A stretch of DNA of 64,000 bases from Bradyrhizobium liaoningense (GCF_018130955.1 NZ_JAFCJM010000002.1:124001-188000); one strand, 5' to 3'; shown: positions 8,047 to 16,796, numbered from the stretch's first letter. Notes: generated by a model from the sequence alone, not told the origin. Numbers and translations: made by a program.

Positions 8047-9507
8047 CTAACCTGGAGCTTCCGCTTTCCTGCCGCGCCCGAGCGCGAATTGACCGACCGG
8101 GCCTTCGACATGGAATTCGATCCCCGTCATCTTCGCAAACAGATCGATGTTGATGCTGCCGATCGCGCAGCCGCCAAGGCCCATATCGGTCGCTGCCAGG
8201 TAGAATGTCTGGATCAACGTGCCGACGTCCTTCAGGATCAGCGAATAGGCGATGGCGCTGTATTTCCAGGAGATCCTGCCAAAGCGCGCGGCGATCGTGA
8301 TCAGGACCTGCGCCGGGCCGGCTGCGTCCATCGCAAACTGAGCCGCCGCCGAAAGTGCCTGGAGGTGCTGGGCGGAAGCATCGCCGATTGCGACCAGTGC
8401 GTGACCGCCTGCGTCGTAGTGGTAGAGCCCCTGCGCAAGCCCCTCGCAGTTCGCAACCGTCAGGTACAATTCCAGCTCGTAGGCACTGCCCGCCGCCGGA
8501 TAGGGCCTCGTGCTGTAAGCGAGTTCCGGACCGGCGCCAAAATCCCCGCCGCTCGTCCATTGCGACAGGACGCGGGCCGTCATGTCGAGAAACCGTGCAA
8601 GTTCGGCGAGTGTAATCGGATGCTCGTCGTCGAAATCGCGGGTTGAGTGGCGTTCGTGCAGCAGCTTTGCGAATGCGGAGGTCGGCTCCCGGGTGGAGAA
8701 TGTCTCCAGGTCGATCTTCTTGCCCGACCAGGACGGACGCACCGCAGGCAGCGGTGAAACAACGTCCGCGTAGGCGAAGGCACCGCCAAGCGGATTGGCT
8801 TGCCGGCCTTCCGTGCTCCGGGTGTGAAATACCAGATCGTGGAAATCCCAGAGCACCAGATTGCCGTCGCCTTCGTTCACCCGCAGGCCATCGCCCATCT
8901 TGGCATCGAGCTTGAACAGGATCTGGCTATCCAGGAGCAGCTCGAGCAATTCGAGGTTGAAGCGGCCCGTGTGACGGCGTAGCCCGCTGATCTTCTGCGG
9001 GCGCGACAGCTCGGCGAGGGTGGCGGCGATGGCGGGATCGCAGATCCGGAACAGCGCGCCGGCACGCGGCGATTCCAGCACCATGTCGTTGCCGCGTCGG
9101 CGCAGATAGGCAAAGCGCGACAACACCACGGTATCGGCGTTGCCAAGCCTTGCGCGTTGCGGCCAGTACTCCGGGATCTGGGGCTCGATGACCACGAGGT
9201 CCTGCGCGCCGCGCGGGGAGAAGAGGCGATATTCAAGAAGCCCGTGTCGCGCCAGCCGGCGTACGAGGACGTCGACTTCCCTGGCCACAGTGCTCTTGCC
9301 GGCAAGGAACGCAAGCTGCAAGCCGGTGGTCAGATCTTGCGCCCGGTCCATCGCGACCGCGCTGTAATACCCAAGGTTGACCGAATAGTCGTCCACCGCG
9401 GCAGCAATGCCTCCATCCGCCTGGATTTGAAGGGAAAAAAAGCCGTTCAGCCTGACGGCAAGGACTGGCACGATTGTCTTGGTTGGCTTTTTCCGGGGCG
9501 CGCGCAC
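8047..9507 (-). CDS. SagB-type FMN dehydrogenase of TOMM cluster
   Basis: 486 aa. The C-terminal half (about 270-480) is a nitroreductase-fold, FMN-dependent oxidase with the hallmark start ERHSTRDFDDEHPITLAEL. Later family motifs include SRPYPAAGS-like (TRPYPAAGSAYELELYL), KYSAIAYSLILKDVG and GLGGCAIGS. The N-terminal half resembles the extended SagB/ThcOx domain. In azole RiPP pathways this enzyme oxidises thiazolines or oxazolines to thiazoles or oxazoles. It starts 13 bp after the YcaO gene stop, so it is cotranscribed and last in the operon. The family call is strong; the substrate is inferred from the adjacent Cys-rich precursor. Confidence 0.88.
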   Translation of the reverse strand: MRAPRKKPTKTIVPVLAVRLNGFFSLQIQADGGIAAAVDDYSVNLGYYSAVAMDRAQDLTTGLQLAFLAGKSTVAREVDVLVRRLARHGLLEYRLFSPRGAQDLVVIEPQIPEYWPQRARLGNADTVVLSRFAYLRRRGNDMVLESPRAGALFRICDPAIAATLAELSRPQKISGLRRHTGRFNLELLELLLDSQILFKLDAKMGDGLRVNEGDGNLVLWDFHDLVFHTRSTEGRQANPLGGAFAYADVVSPLPAVRPSWSGKKIDLETFSTREPTSAFAKLLHERHSTRDFDDEHPITLAELARFLDMTARVLSQWTSGGDFGAGPELAYSTRPYPAAGSAYELELYLTVANCEGLAQGLYHYDAGGHALVAIGDASAQHLQALSAAAQFAMDAAGPAQVLITIAARFGRISWKYSAIAYSLILKDVGTLIQTFYLAATDMGLGGCAIGSINIDLFAKMTGIEFHVEGPVGQFALGRGRKAEAPG

Positions 9508-9520
9508 GAAAGACCTGCCG

Positions 9521-11767
9521 TCAGGTGTGTGGAAGGAACGGAGTGAGTTCGCTTTCCAGCCGTGGGCGATCCAACAAGCCGAGCTTCACTGGTACATCGT
9601 AAAGCCTGCCCGGCGCGAAGCGTCGATAGAAGTGCCGCAGGCCGGGAACGAGCACCCTGACGACGGGGACCTCGACGTCGGGTCGCGTCTGGTCGAGCAC
9701 GAGGAAATCGTAGCCGGCTTGCGTTGCAATCTCGACGCACGCATTGACCTGGTCGCGCGTGTTGCCGTGAAGCGTGATCCCTGGCGCGGGGGGAATGATC
9801 GGCTTGTCGCTCGGGACGAGGAACGGGTATTCCTCCAGCCGCAGCGGCTTGACACCGTCAAGCGACGCCTTCTCACCGCTCGCGCCGTCCATCATTCCGA
9901 CGGCCATGAACTGCGTCAGTTCGGTGAGGGAGCGCAGCAGTGCAATGCGTCGATCGAAATGCGCGCCGGATCCGAACTCGATATTCTCGTGGCCGTTCTG
10001 CATCCAGTGCATGATCGCGACGTAGGTGGGAATGCCGAGATCGCTCGTGATGTCGAGCACCCAGAGCCGGCGTCCGGCATCGGCGAACTGGGTCTGCATA
10101 TCCCGGACATAGGAATCGTCGAACTGGTTGAGGTCGAGTTCGGCGCGGTGCAGGCGGTTGTACCACCAGATCGCATAGGAATCGCGTTCGACCAGTTCGA
10201 GGAAGCCTTGAACGATGGCTTCATCACGGGTGTTGCCGGCCGCGCAGCCGTTGGAATCGGTATGGAAGCCGCCATAGAAAAAGTAGAGCAGGCCGGTCGG
10301 AAGATACTTGAAGCGCTTGTCGCGCAATGACCAGACCGGGGACCACTCGGTCCTGGCCGCGGGATCGAACGGCTCAGGAACCGGATGTGAATCATCCGGC
10401 TGCTGGAGAAACCTGGTCTTGAACTGATTTTCGCTGAAGAACTGGACGTCATTTGGGAGAAGGGCATCGCCGGGCGCGAAATCGGCGAAGCGCCGCGTCG
10501 TCCTGATCTCATCGCCCTGGAAAATGCCGGAATAGCGTTCAATCGACTCCATCAGCGCGCTCGCCTCGCCCTGTTCGGCGGTCGAGCCCTTGCCGAAACT
10601 GCCGCCGCTCAAACCCGACCTGAGCTGGTCGATGCTGTGGGCCGGCGCCGAAAAATTGTGTTGAGCGAAGTAATTGGTGTTCATCGGCAGATCGGCCTCG
10701 ATCCGCTCGAGTCGCGTCACCACGCCGGTCAGCGGACTGACATGCTTGCGGAAGCGCGACACCGTCGCCCGAGACGTCACGGTGCGATATCCGCCACTGG
10801 TCATGACGAGCTTCTTGCCTTCGGCAATCTCGACCGGCGTCGGGGCCCTGCGTGGATTGGTGAGCTTCTTGCTGCCGCAGCTGGGACATTGCGGCCGACG
10901 CGCGACGTAGTGCTTGGCGATGGCGGCGCCGGTCAGGTCGAAGCTTGCGATGTGATCGCGCAAATCGGTGCGAAAGCCCGAGGCGATTGCCTTGGCGATC
11001 TCGATGGCTGCGAAATGGATTGCGGTCCGTCCGACGCTCTCGTTGACCAGTGGGGATACGGCGACCGCACGCGCCGGTACCCGGTCAAGAAACCCCCTGA
11101 TCTCCCGATTGCGTATCATGCGGTCGAACAGGCAGGTCCAGCAGGCCGTCTCGCCAGATCCGAACACAGGCCCCACCAGCGGGAATACACCGGACGGTTG
11201 CACCAGCAGCCATGGCGTCTTGTCGGCCACGTGCTCCTCGTTCATCTCGGCCAGCCGCCGATCGAGATAATCGTTCACCAGTGTGATCGTGAGCTTCGGT
11301 GAGCGCTTGGCGATTTGAACGCCGAGTCTGCTCAGCGCCGCGGTCAATTCCCTCGCGCCTTTCACATCGATCGACACGATGCGCACGGGGCAATTGCGAA
11401 GATTCTGTTCCGCGAGTTCCGGCGACAGGCCGAGGCTCGCCCAGTATCCGGCGACGGCGTCATCAAATGCCTGCGACGCTCGCGCAACGACATATCGGCG
11501 ATCGAGCAGCCGCTTGATCGCTTCATCGATCTTGTCGGCCGGGAAGCGCTTCGAAAGTTGGCGAACGATCTCTTGCCTGGCCCTGCCATGCTGCCCGATC
11601 GCGGTGGCCAGCGCACAGTAGAGCTCGCCGTGCAGGAAGAACTTGCGGTTCTCGGAATAGAGGCAGACTGCACCGGGAGGCAGGACATAGGCAGTGAAGT
11701 TCGGTGCAAATCGCAGAATGTCCTTGCTGGCCTGCCGCGCAACGCGGGTCTTGCGATTCGTTGTCAT
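9521..11767 (-). CDS. Fused E1-like/YcaO azoline-forming cyclodehydratase
   Basis: 748 aa. Residues about 15-95 look like a winged-helix leader-binding (RRE/PqqD-like) segment. About 120-300 is a degenerate E1/ThiF-like partner domain with a zinc-type pair of CxxC motifs (CWTC 209-212, CPSC 294-297). About 345-748 is a YcaO domain with the ATP/Mg motifs QGEASALMESIERYSG (399-414) and RDEAIVQGFLELVERDSYA. YcaO enzymes phosphorylate the backbone amide to cyclise Cys/Ser/Thr. The fused C-D arrangement is known from TOMM pathways. The C-terminus ends TPFLPHT, Pro-containing but not the classical PxPxP. It lies between the precursor and SagB genes. Confidence 0.9.
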   Translation of the reverse strand: MTTNRKTRVARQASKDILRFAPNFTAYVLPPGAVCLYSENRKFFLHGELYCALATAIGQHGRARQEIVRQLSKRFPADKIDEAIKRLLDRRYVVARASQAFDDAVAGYWASLGLSPELAEQNLRNCPVRIVSIDVKGARELTAALSRLGVQIAKRSPKLTITLVNDYLDRRLAEMNEEHVADKTPWLLVQPSGVFPLVGPVFGSGETACWTCLFDRMIRNREIRGFLDRVPARAVAVSPLVNESVGRTAIHFAAIEIAKAIASGFRTDLRDHIASFDLTGAAIAKHYVARRPQCPSCGSKKLTNPRRAPTPVEIAEGKKLVMTSGGYRTVTSRATVSRFRKHVSPLTGVVTRLERIEADLPMNTNYFAQHNFSAPAHSIDQLRSGLSGGSFGKGSTAEQGEASALMESIERYSGIFQGDEIRTTRRFADFAPGDALLPNDVQFFSENQFKTRFLQQPDDSHPVPEPFDPAARTEWSPVWSLRDKRFKYLPTGLLYFFYGGFHTDSNGCAAGNTRDEAIVQGFLELVERDSYAIWWYNRLHRAELDLNQFDDSYVRDMQTQFADAGRRLWVLDITSDLGIPTYVAIMHWMQNGHENIEFGSGAHFDRRIALLRSLTELTQFMAVGMMDGASGEKASLDGVKPLRLEEYPFLVPSDKPIIPPAPGITLHGNTRDQVNACVEIATQAGYDFLVLDQTRPDVEVPVVRVLVPGLRHFYRRFAPGRLYDVPVKLGLLDRPRLESELTPFLPHT

Positions 11768-11820
11768 CAGGTCAGCGCGCGGGCCCTGTTGCTTGCCACC
11801 TTGGAAACGATAACGAGAAA

Positions 11821-11849
11821 TTGGCCGGGTCGATCTCGCACCCGGCCAA
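11821..11849 (-). terminator. Attenuating terminator between RiPP precursor and enzyme genes
   Basis: Perfect 10-bp stem (11821-11830 with 11840-11849) and a 9-nt loop. On the minus strand it is followed by TTTCTCGTT. It sits in the 123-bp gap after the precursor stop and before the YcaO start. A partial terminator here would give many more precursor than enzyme transcripts, as known for streptolysin S sagA. Confidence 0.65.
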
Positions 11850-11890
11850 CCTCATCTCGGTGTCGTCGAAACACGATCAGAAAGCGTGGC

Positions 11891-12310
11891 CTAGCACCAG
11901 CGGCAGCGGCCCCATGATGCGCAGCAACCTGCGCATGAGACGACGGCGCATCCCACCACAGCACAGCCCGCGCATCGGCAACCGACGCCACATCGGCAGC
12001 CCCGGCAGGCCCGACAACCTCTGCATCCGCGACAACCGCCGCATCCGCGCCAAGCGACCTGCACGCGGTCGCCCACGGCTTCCTTGTCAAAGAGATGGAA
12101 GGTGGCGAGGCTGACGTCGGCGATTTCTTCTTCGTCGAGTGTGATCGCCTGTCCAGGAGAAAAGTTCGTTCTCTGCTGAACGTCGCTCGTCGGGACAGCC
12201 GCTGCCGACGCAGTTCCGGCCAGCGAAAAAGTCAAACCAGCCGCTCCCAATGCCGGTACGGCGGCCTTAGCTACTCGCTTTTTCTTGGAAGCTTGCTTCA
12301 TATGCGGCAT
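11891..12310 (-). CDS. Cys-rich TOMM/azole RiPP precursor peptide
   Basis: 139 aa. N-terminus: KKKR-type basic region, hydrophobic stretch (about 16-36) and an Ala-rich AXA-like site, so it looks like a Sec signal. Then a Pro/Thr/Gln linker and an acidic motif, LDEEEIADVSLATFHLFDKE (58-77), likely the recognition element for the cyclodehydratase. The last 52 residues (88-139) are Gly/Arg/Ala/Cys only plus a few V, S and W, with 16 Cys. Six Cys in strict CXX spacing (90-105) start the core and it ends SWGRCRWC. GGAGG eight bases before the ATG fixes the start. First gene of the minus-strand TOMM operon. Confidence 0.85.
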   Translation of the reverse strand: MPHMKQASKKKRVAKAAVPALGAAGLTFSLAGTASAAAVPTSDVQQRTNFSPGQAITLDEEEIADVSLATFHLFDKEAVGDRVQVAWRGCGGCRGCRGCRACRGCRCGVGCRCAGCAVVGCAVVSCAGCCASWGRCRWC

Positions 12311-12347
12311 GGTCGCATCCTCCGAACGCTTCGCCCCGGATAAATAA

Positions 12348-12376
12348 ATCCTACGCCGGGGAGTTCACGCAGGCAA
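12348..12376 (-). promoter_or_regulatory. Sigma-70-like promoter of TOMM operon
   Basis: On the minus strand TTGCCT (12371-12376) and TAGGAT (12348-12353) are separated by exactly 17 bp, about 38 bp before the precursor start codon. Each box matches four of six consensus bases. A perfect palindrome GTTCATGAAC at 12424-12433 lies further upstream and could be an operator. Confidence 0.45.
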
Positions 12377-12541
12377 GATTCGCCTGCACTCCAAAAGGCG
12401 ATTTCTCGTTCAGATTGAATTCATGTTCATGAACGGATTCGGCGTCAGACCCTCGCAGATCGCTTCGACGGCTCGCCACCATGGCGCGCACGGCGAAGAA
12501 TGTCGCTCCGTGCAGTGCCGCAATCGTCGTCGGTTGGAGGC

Positions 12542-13414
12542 ATGATCGTGGCCGATCAGCTCGGACGGTTTGCCTGGTACGAGCTCCTGACGACGAACGT
12601 TGCCGCGGCACGCGACTTCTATCTCAGGGTTGTTGGCTGGGGCGCGAAGGATACGTCGACTTCGTCGCTGGCCTATACTGAGGTGTCGGCCGGCGATACG
12701 CCGATCGGCGGATTCATGGAGCTGCCGGAAGAGGCGTTGCAATTGGGGGCCACCCCGAGATGGGTCGGCTACGTCGCCGTCGATGACATCGAAGCGGCAG
12801 CGGCGCAGATCAAGCGCCTCGGAGGGGCTGTCCTTGTGCCGCCGACTGACAGCAATATTGGCCGGATTGCGGTCGTGGCCGATCCCCAAGGAGCGACCTT
12901 CGCGCTTGTCACGGTACCGGCACATCGGGATCGAAAGCCGATTGGCCTGGACGGGCCGGGGCGCGTGGGCTGGCACGAACTGCTGGCGTCGAACCGGAGA
13001 GATATCTTCGATTTCTACGGCAGGCTGTTTGGCTGGCGGGAGGCTTCTGCCGAGACCGGTCCAGCGGACTTGTATCAATTGTTTTCGGTCGGCGGGCAGA
13101 CGATCGGCGGCATGCTCACCAAGCTGCCAAGCGTGACGCAGCCGTGTTGGCTGTACTACATCAATGTCGATGACATCGGCGTGGCCACGGGGCAGGTGAA
13201 TGCCGGAGGGGGGCGCGTCCTCCAGGGGCCAATCGAATTGCCTGATGGCTGCTGGATAGCACGCTGCGTCGATCCTCAAGGAGCCTTGTTCGCGCTGCAG
13301 GGAACGCGGGGCGAGCGAGCGGAGCGATCCCCCGCCTCGGAGGTCGTTTGGTCCGCCAGATGGGGCGATATTGCCTCGCGGGGCCGAATGGTACTGCCCA
13401 AGCCGAAGCGTTAG
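12542..13414 (+). CDS. Two-domain VOC (glyoxalase/bleomycin-resistance fold) protein
   Basis: 290 aa with two tandem VOC modules (about 1-125 and 135-265). Each opens with the same pattern (GRFAWYELLTTNVAAARDFY / GRVGWHELLASNRRDIFDFY) and contains an IGG(F/M) loop and a closing DPQGA(T/L)FAL strand. The family includes lyases, dioxygenases and drug-binding resistance proteins; the repeat suggests ligand binding in an internal dimer. GGAGG ends one base before the ATG 12542 but seven bases before GTG 12548, so GTG may be the true start. It is divergent from the TOMM precursor, which raises a possible self-protection role (inference). Confidence 0.8.
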   Translation: MIVADQLGRFAWYELLTTNVAAARDFYLRVVGWGAKDTSTSSLAYTEVSAGDTPIGGFMELPEEALQLGATPRWVGYVAVDDIEAAAAQIKRLGGAVLVPPTDSNIGRIAVVADPQGATFALVTVPAHRDRKPIGLDGPGRVGWHELLASNRRDIFDFYGRLFGWREASAETGPADLYQLFSVGGQTIGGMLTKLPSVTQPCWLYYINVDDIGVATGQVNAGGGRVLQGPIELPDGCWIARCVDPQGALFALQGTRGERAERSPASEVVWSARWGDIASRGRMVLPKPKR

Positions 13415-13468
13415 GTCTGCGTTTCCCAGGTGCAGGCGACGGTATCAAGCCAATCGCGGTCTCCAAAA

Positions 13469-13510
13469 GACATCGCGCCGCGCGGCTCAGCCAGCCGGCG
13501 GCGCGATGTC
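13469..13510 (+). terminator. Hairpin after VOC gene
   Basis: Perfect 13-bp inverted repeat (13469-13481 with 13498-13510), 16-nt loop, 55 bp after the VOC stop. GCTTGCGTCT follows, only weakly T-rich. Confidence 0.6.
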
Positions 13511-13520
13511 GCTTGCGTCT

Positions 13521-13563
13521 AGAAAAGTGCGAGGTCCGGAGTGCCTAGGAGTCCGGACCTCGC
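13521..13563 (-). terminator. Intrinsic terminator facing minus strand, no obvious gene
   Basis: Perfect 12-bp stem (13529-13540 with 13552-13563) with an 11-nt loop. Read on the minus strand it is followed by ACTTTTCT, a good terminator tail; on the plus strand no T run follows. No convincing minus-strand gene lies upstream; only a 20-codon Gly/Met-rich ORF (13572-13631) was seen. Confidence 0.55.
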
Positions 13564-14020
13564 GACTTCTACCCCCGCCCCATATTGCCCCAGCCCACTA
13601 TTCCCAGCCCCATGAGATCCCCCGAGCCCATGGTGCGCGATCAGAAGGTGATGCCTTGAAGCGCCGCCGATCGACGCGCGGGTGGTACGTGAAGTCTGAT
13701 AGGAATTCTATCCGCGACACTACGGACAGGAACGTTTTGAACGACGCGTGTGCGCGACGATGCCGTTGAACTGCGTCTAGTCACGCCGGATCCGCGCCGG
13801 GTCGTGAGGGCCTCTCGAGCGGACTGTGCGTTCGGCTTGATCCAACGCTGTAATTGATCATCGCGCTTGAGCCCGCGCCGGGAGCAGGGGACCCCTGCGA
13901 ATGCGTCCGTTTGACCCATTTCGGCCAAGTTCCCGTTGCGCTGGCGGGACCCCTGCGGTATCCGGCCAGAAAGGTTTGCGGCGGAAATAACCCCGCCCCT
14001 TCAAGCACAAGGACGGAAAC
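13564..14020. other. Intergenic region before ilvD, no supported gene
   Basis: About 460 bp. ORFs here lack a Shine-Dalgarno and look random. AAGGACGG just before 14021 is the ilvD ribosome-binding site. The stretch may hold the ilvD promoter and a minus-strand small RNA ending at 13521. Confidence 0.5.
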
Positions 14021-15871
14021 ATGCCAGCCTATCGCTCCCGCACCACCACCCACGGCCGCAACATGGCGGGCGCGCGCGGCCTCTGGCGCGCGACGGGCAT
14101 GAAGGACGGGGACTTTGGCAAGCCGATCATCGCGGTGGTCAACTCCTTCACCCAGTTCGTCCCCGGCCATGTCCACCTGAAGGACCTCGGCCAGCTCGTG
14201 GCCCGCGAGATCGAGCAGGCCGGCGGCGTGGCCAAGGAGTTCAACACCATCGCGGTCGATGACGGCATCGCCATGGGCCATGACGGCATGCTCTACAGCC
14301 TGCCGTCGCGCGAGCTGATCGCCGACAGCGTCGAATACATGGCCAACGCCCATTGTGCCGACGGCCTGGTCTGCATCTCCAATTGCGACAAGATCACCCC
14401 CGGCATGCTGATGGCGGCGCTGCGGCTCAACATCCCCGCCGTGTTCGTCTCGGGCGGGCCGATGGAAGCCGGCAAGGTCAAGCTGCACGGCAAGACCCAC
14501 GCGGTCGACCTGATCGACGCGATGGTCGCCGCCGCCGACTCCAAGGTAAGCGACGAGGACGTCAAGGTGATCGAGCGTTCGGCGTGCCCGACCTGCGGCT
14601 CGTGCTCGGGCATGTTCACGGCCAATTCGATGAACTGCCTCACGGAGGCGCTGGGCCTCGCGCTGCCCGGCAATGGCTCGGTCGTGGCGACGCATGCCGA
14701 TCGCAAGCGTCTGTTCGTCGAGGCCGGTCACACCATCGTCGACATCGTGCGGCGCTACTACGAGCAGGACGACGCCTCGGTGCTGCCGCGCAACATCGCG
14801 AACTTCACGGCGTTCGAGAACGCGATGACGCTGGATATCGCGATGGGCGGCTCGACCAACACGGTGCTGCATCTGCTTGCGGCGGCCCATGAGGGGCAGG
14901 TCGCGTTCACCATGCGCGACATCGACCGCCTGTCGCGCCGCGTGCCCGTGCTCTGCAAGGTCGCGCCGTCGGTTGCCGACGTCCATGTCGAGGACGTGCA
15001 CCGCGCCGGCGGCATCATGGGCATTTTGGGCGAGCTCGATCGCGCCGGCCTGATCGACACGAAGGTCTCGACCGTGCACGCACCGACGATGAAGGACGCG
15101 CTGGAGCGCTGGGACGTCAAGCGCTCCAGGAGCGAGGCCGTGCGCACCTTCTATCGTGCGTCGCCCGGCGGCATTCCGACCCAGGTCGCCTTCAGCCAGG
15201 AGCGCCGCTACGACGAGCTCGATCTTGATCGCGAGAAGGGCGTGGTGCGCGATCTCGACCACGCCTTCAGCAAGGACGGCGGACTTGCCGTGCTCTACGG
15301 CAACCTCGCGCAGGACGGCTGCATCGTGAAGACCGCCGGCGTCGACGCCTCGATCCTGAAGTTCGCAGGTCCCGCGCGCGTGTTCGAAAGCCAGGACGCC
15401 GCCGTCGAGGGCATCTTGGGCGGCAAGGTCATAGCCGGCGAAATCGTCGTCATCATCTATGAAGGCCCGCGAGGAGGCCCCGGCATGCAGGAGATGCTCT
15501 ATCCGACCAGCTATCTGAAATCGATGGGCCTCGGCAAAGCTTGCGCGCTCGTTACCGACGGCCGCTTCTCCGGCGGCTCGTCGGGCCTGTCGATCGGACA
15601 CCTGTCTCCGGAAGCGGCCGAAGGCGGCAATATCGGTCTCGTGCGGACCGGCGATCGCATCGCGATCGACATCCCGAACCGCAGCATCAGCCTCGAAGTG
15701 TCGGACGAAGAGCTGGCAAAACGCCGCGCGGCGGAAGAGGCGAAGGGCGATGCCGCCTGGCAGCCGACCAACCGCACGCGCAACGTCTCGACCGCGCTGC
15801 AGGCCTATGCCGCACTCACCACCAGCGCCGCGCGCGGCGCGGTGCGAGAGGTGAAGCGGCGGACGAACTGA
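14021..15871 (+). CDS. ilvD: Dihydroxy-acid dehydratase
   Basis: Dehydrates 2,3-dihydroxy-isovalerate and -methylvalerate in valine/isoleucine synthesis; an Fe-S enzyme of the cytosol. 616 aa, normal for the E. coli-type long form. The cluster and Mg ligands are visible: Asp in [13 protein letters not shown], Cys in [10 protein letters not shown] and Cys in [27 protein letters not shown] precedes the ATG. It stands alone, followed by overlapping hairpins at 15899-15931. Confidence 0.96.
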   Translation: MPAYRSRTTTHGRNMAGARGLWRATGMKDGDFGKPIIAVVNSFTQFVPGHVHLKDLGQLVAREIEQAGGVAKEFNTIAVDDGIAMGHDGMLYSLPSRELIADSVEYMANAHCADGLVCISNCDKITPGMLMAALRLNIPAVFVSGGPMEAGKVKLHGKTHAVDLIDAMVAAADSKVSDEDVKVIERSACPTCGSCSGMFTANSMNCLTEALGLALPGNGSVVATHADRKRLFVEAGHTIVDIVRRYYEQDDASVLPRNIANFTAFENAMTLDIAMGGSTNTVLHLLAAAHEGQVAFTMRDIDRLSRRVPVLCKVAPSVADVHVEDVHRAGGIMGILGELDRAGLIDTKVSTVHAPTMKDALERWDVKRSRSEAVRTFYRASPGGIPTQVAFSQERRYDELDLDREKGVVRDLDHAFSKDGGLAVLYGNLAQDGCIVKTAGVDASILKFAGPARVFESQDAAVEGILGGKVIAGEIVVIIYEGPRGGPGMQEMLYPTSYLKSMGLGKACALVTDGRFSGGSSGLSIGHLSPEAAEGGNIGLVRTGDRIAIDIPNRSISLEVSDEELAKRRAAEEAKGDAAWQPTNRTRNVSTALQAYAALTTSAARGAVREVKRRTN

Positions 15872-15898
15872 GCTGCTGGGGATGCCTGATTCGGTTTA

Positions 15899-15935
15899 CC
15901 GGAACATCTGCGGTTCCGGCGGTGGAACCGCATTT
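15899..15935 (+). terminator. ilvD terminator with overlapping alternative hairpin
   Basis: Hairpin 1 pairs 15899-15905 with 15913-15919. Hairpin 2 pairs 15910-15917 with 15924-15931 and is followed by ATTTT, so it looks like an intrinsic terminator. They share bases 15913-15917 and cannot form together. The rest of the 380-bp gap to the next gene holds only the second terminator at 16063-16089. Confidence 0.55.
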
Positions 15936-16062
15936 TGCGATAGAAACATTTGCCAGCGCGGCGTAGCATGATCAGGCCGGGTAGCAGGTTTGGATCGGTA
16001 GGTGTTTTTATCCCCGGGGCTGGATACTCGACGTAGTCTTTTCATCTGAGGCAACAGACTTC

Positions 16063-16089
16063 AAAGGGCCGCCGAAGAGGCGGCCTTTT
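16063..16089 (+). terminator. Intrinsic terminator
   Basis: GGCCGCC/GGCGGCC stem extended by A-T and one G-T pair, 5-nt loop, ending in TTTT. No gene was found between it and the ilvD terminator, so it may end read-through or a short RNA from about 15940. Confidence 0.65.
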
Positions 16090-16252
16090 GTTTGCTGCAT
16101 GGTCAACGAGTTCTTGCGCGCCGAACGAGATTGTGCGCTCGCGTTAAGGATGCCGCAACGAACTTCCGCGCGTTCGGATTTTGCGACGTATACTGCGCCC
16201 GGCCGACCTTCGGATCCAAAAAATCATTTCAGGCAACTGGGGCACCACCAAC

Positions 16253-16624
16253 ATGTCTCGTACGATCGCGATTGCTTTCACCACGGCGCTCGCCGCGCTC
16301 TCCATGACGTCTGCGGCGTCCGCTTGCTACAACTGCTACCAGCCGGCGCCGTGCGTGACCTGCTACCAGCAGCAATACGTGCCGCCGCAGTACCGCACCG
16401 TCGACGAGACCGTCATGGTGTCGCCCGGCTCGGTGGTCGCGCATCGCACGCCGGCGCAGTACCGCACCGTGATGGTGCCGCAGACCGTGATGGTCGCGCC
16501 CGAGGGCGTGCAATACGAGCGCATCCCGCCGCAATACGCCACGCGCCAGCGCGTCGAGATGGTCTCGCCGGGCTATTCCTATTACCAGCCGGTCGCGCCG
16601 CGCTGCGCTAGCTGCGGCTACTGA
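16253..16624 (+). CDS. Small secreted Tyr/Gln/Pro/Val-rich protein
   Basis: 123 aa from the inner ATG. A clear Sec signal (MSRTIAIAFTTALAALSM, cleavage near ASA). The mature part is low complexity: paired Cys at both ends (CYNCYQPAPCVTC; CASCGY) and internal near-repeats PPQYRTVDETVMVSPG / PAQYRTVMVPQTVMVAPEG / PPQYATRQRVEMVSPG. It may be a periplasmic or surface structural protein. The frame opens at 16181 but the upstream part has no signal-like features. A 12-bp hairpin follows. Function unknown. Confidence 0.7.
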   Translation: MSRTIAIAFTTALAALSMTSAASACYNCYQPAPCVTCYQQQYVPPQYRTVDETVMVSPGSVVAHRTPAQYRTVMVPQTVMVAPEGVQYERIPPQYATRQRVEMVSPGYSYYQPVAPRCASCGY

Positions 16625-16635
16625 GTTGAGCTAAA

Positions 16636-16676
16636 GACGAGGCCCGGAACGGAGGCAAATCCAACCGGGCCTCGTC
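16636..16676 (+). terminator. Hairpin after secreted-protein gene
   Basis: Perfect 12-bp stem (16636-16647 with 16665-16676) and a 17-nt loop, 11 bp after the stop. Confidence 0.65.
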
Positions 16677-16796
16677 ACCAGCGGCTCCCTGGGAGGCGCC
16701 GCCGATTCAGGAATTGCGCGAGGCAAGGGCAGGGCAAGCGTAAGTCGGCAACCTGACGCGGGCCTGACAAAGCTCCGGACGAACGGCCACAGGCCT

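Noticed and set aside
13781..15601. 606-codon minus ORF
   Set aside because: Antisense shadow of ilvD, which has all family motifs.
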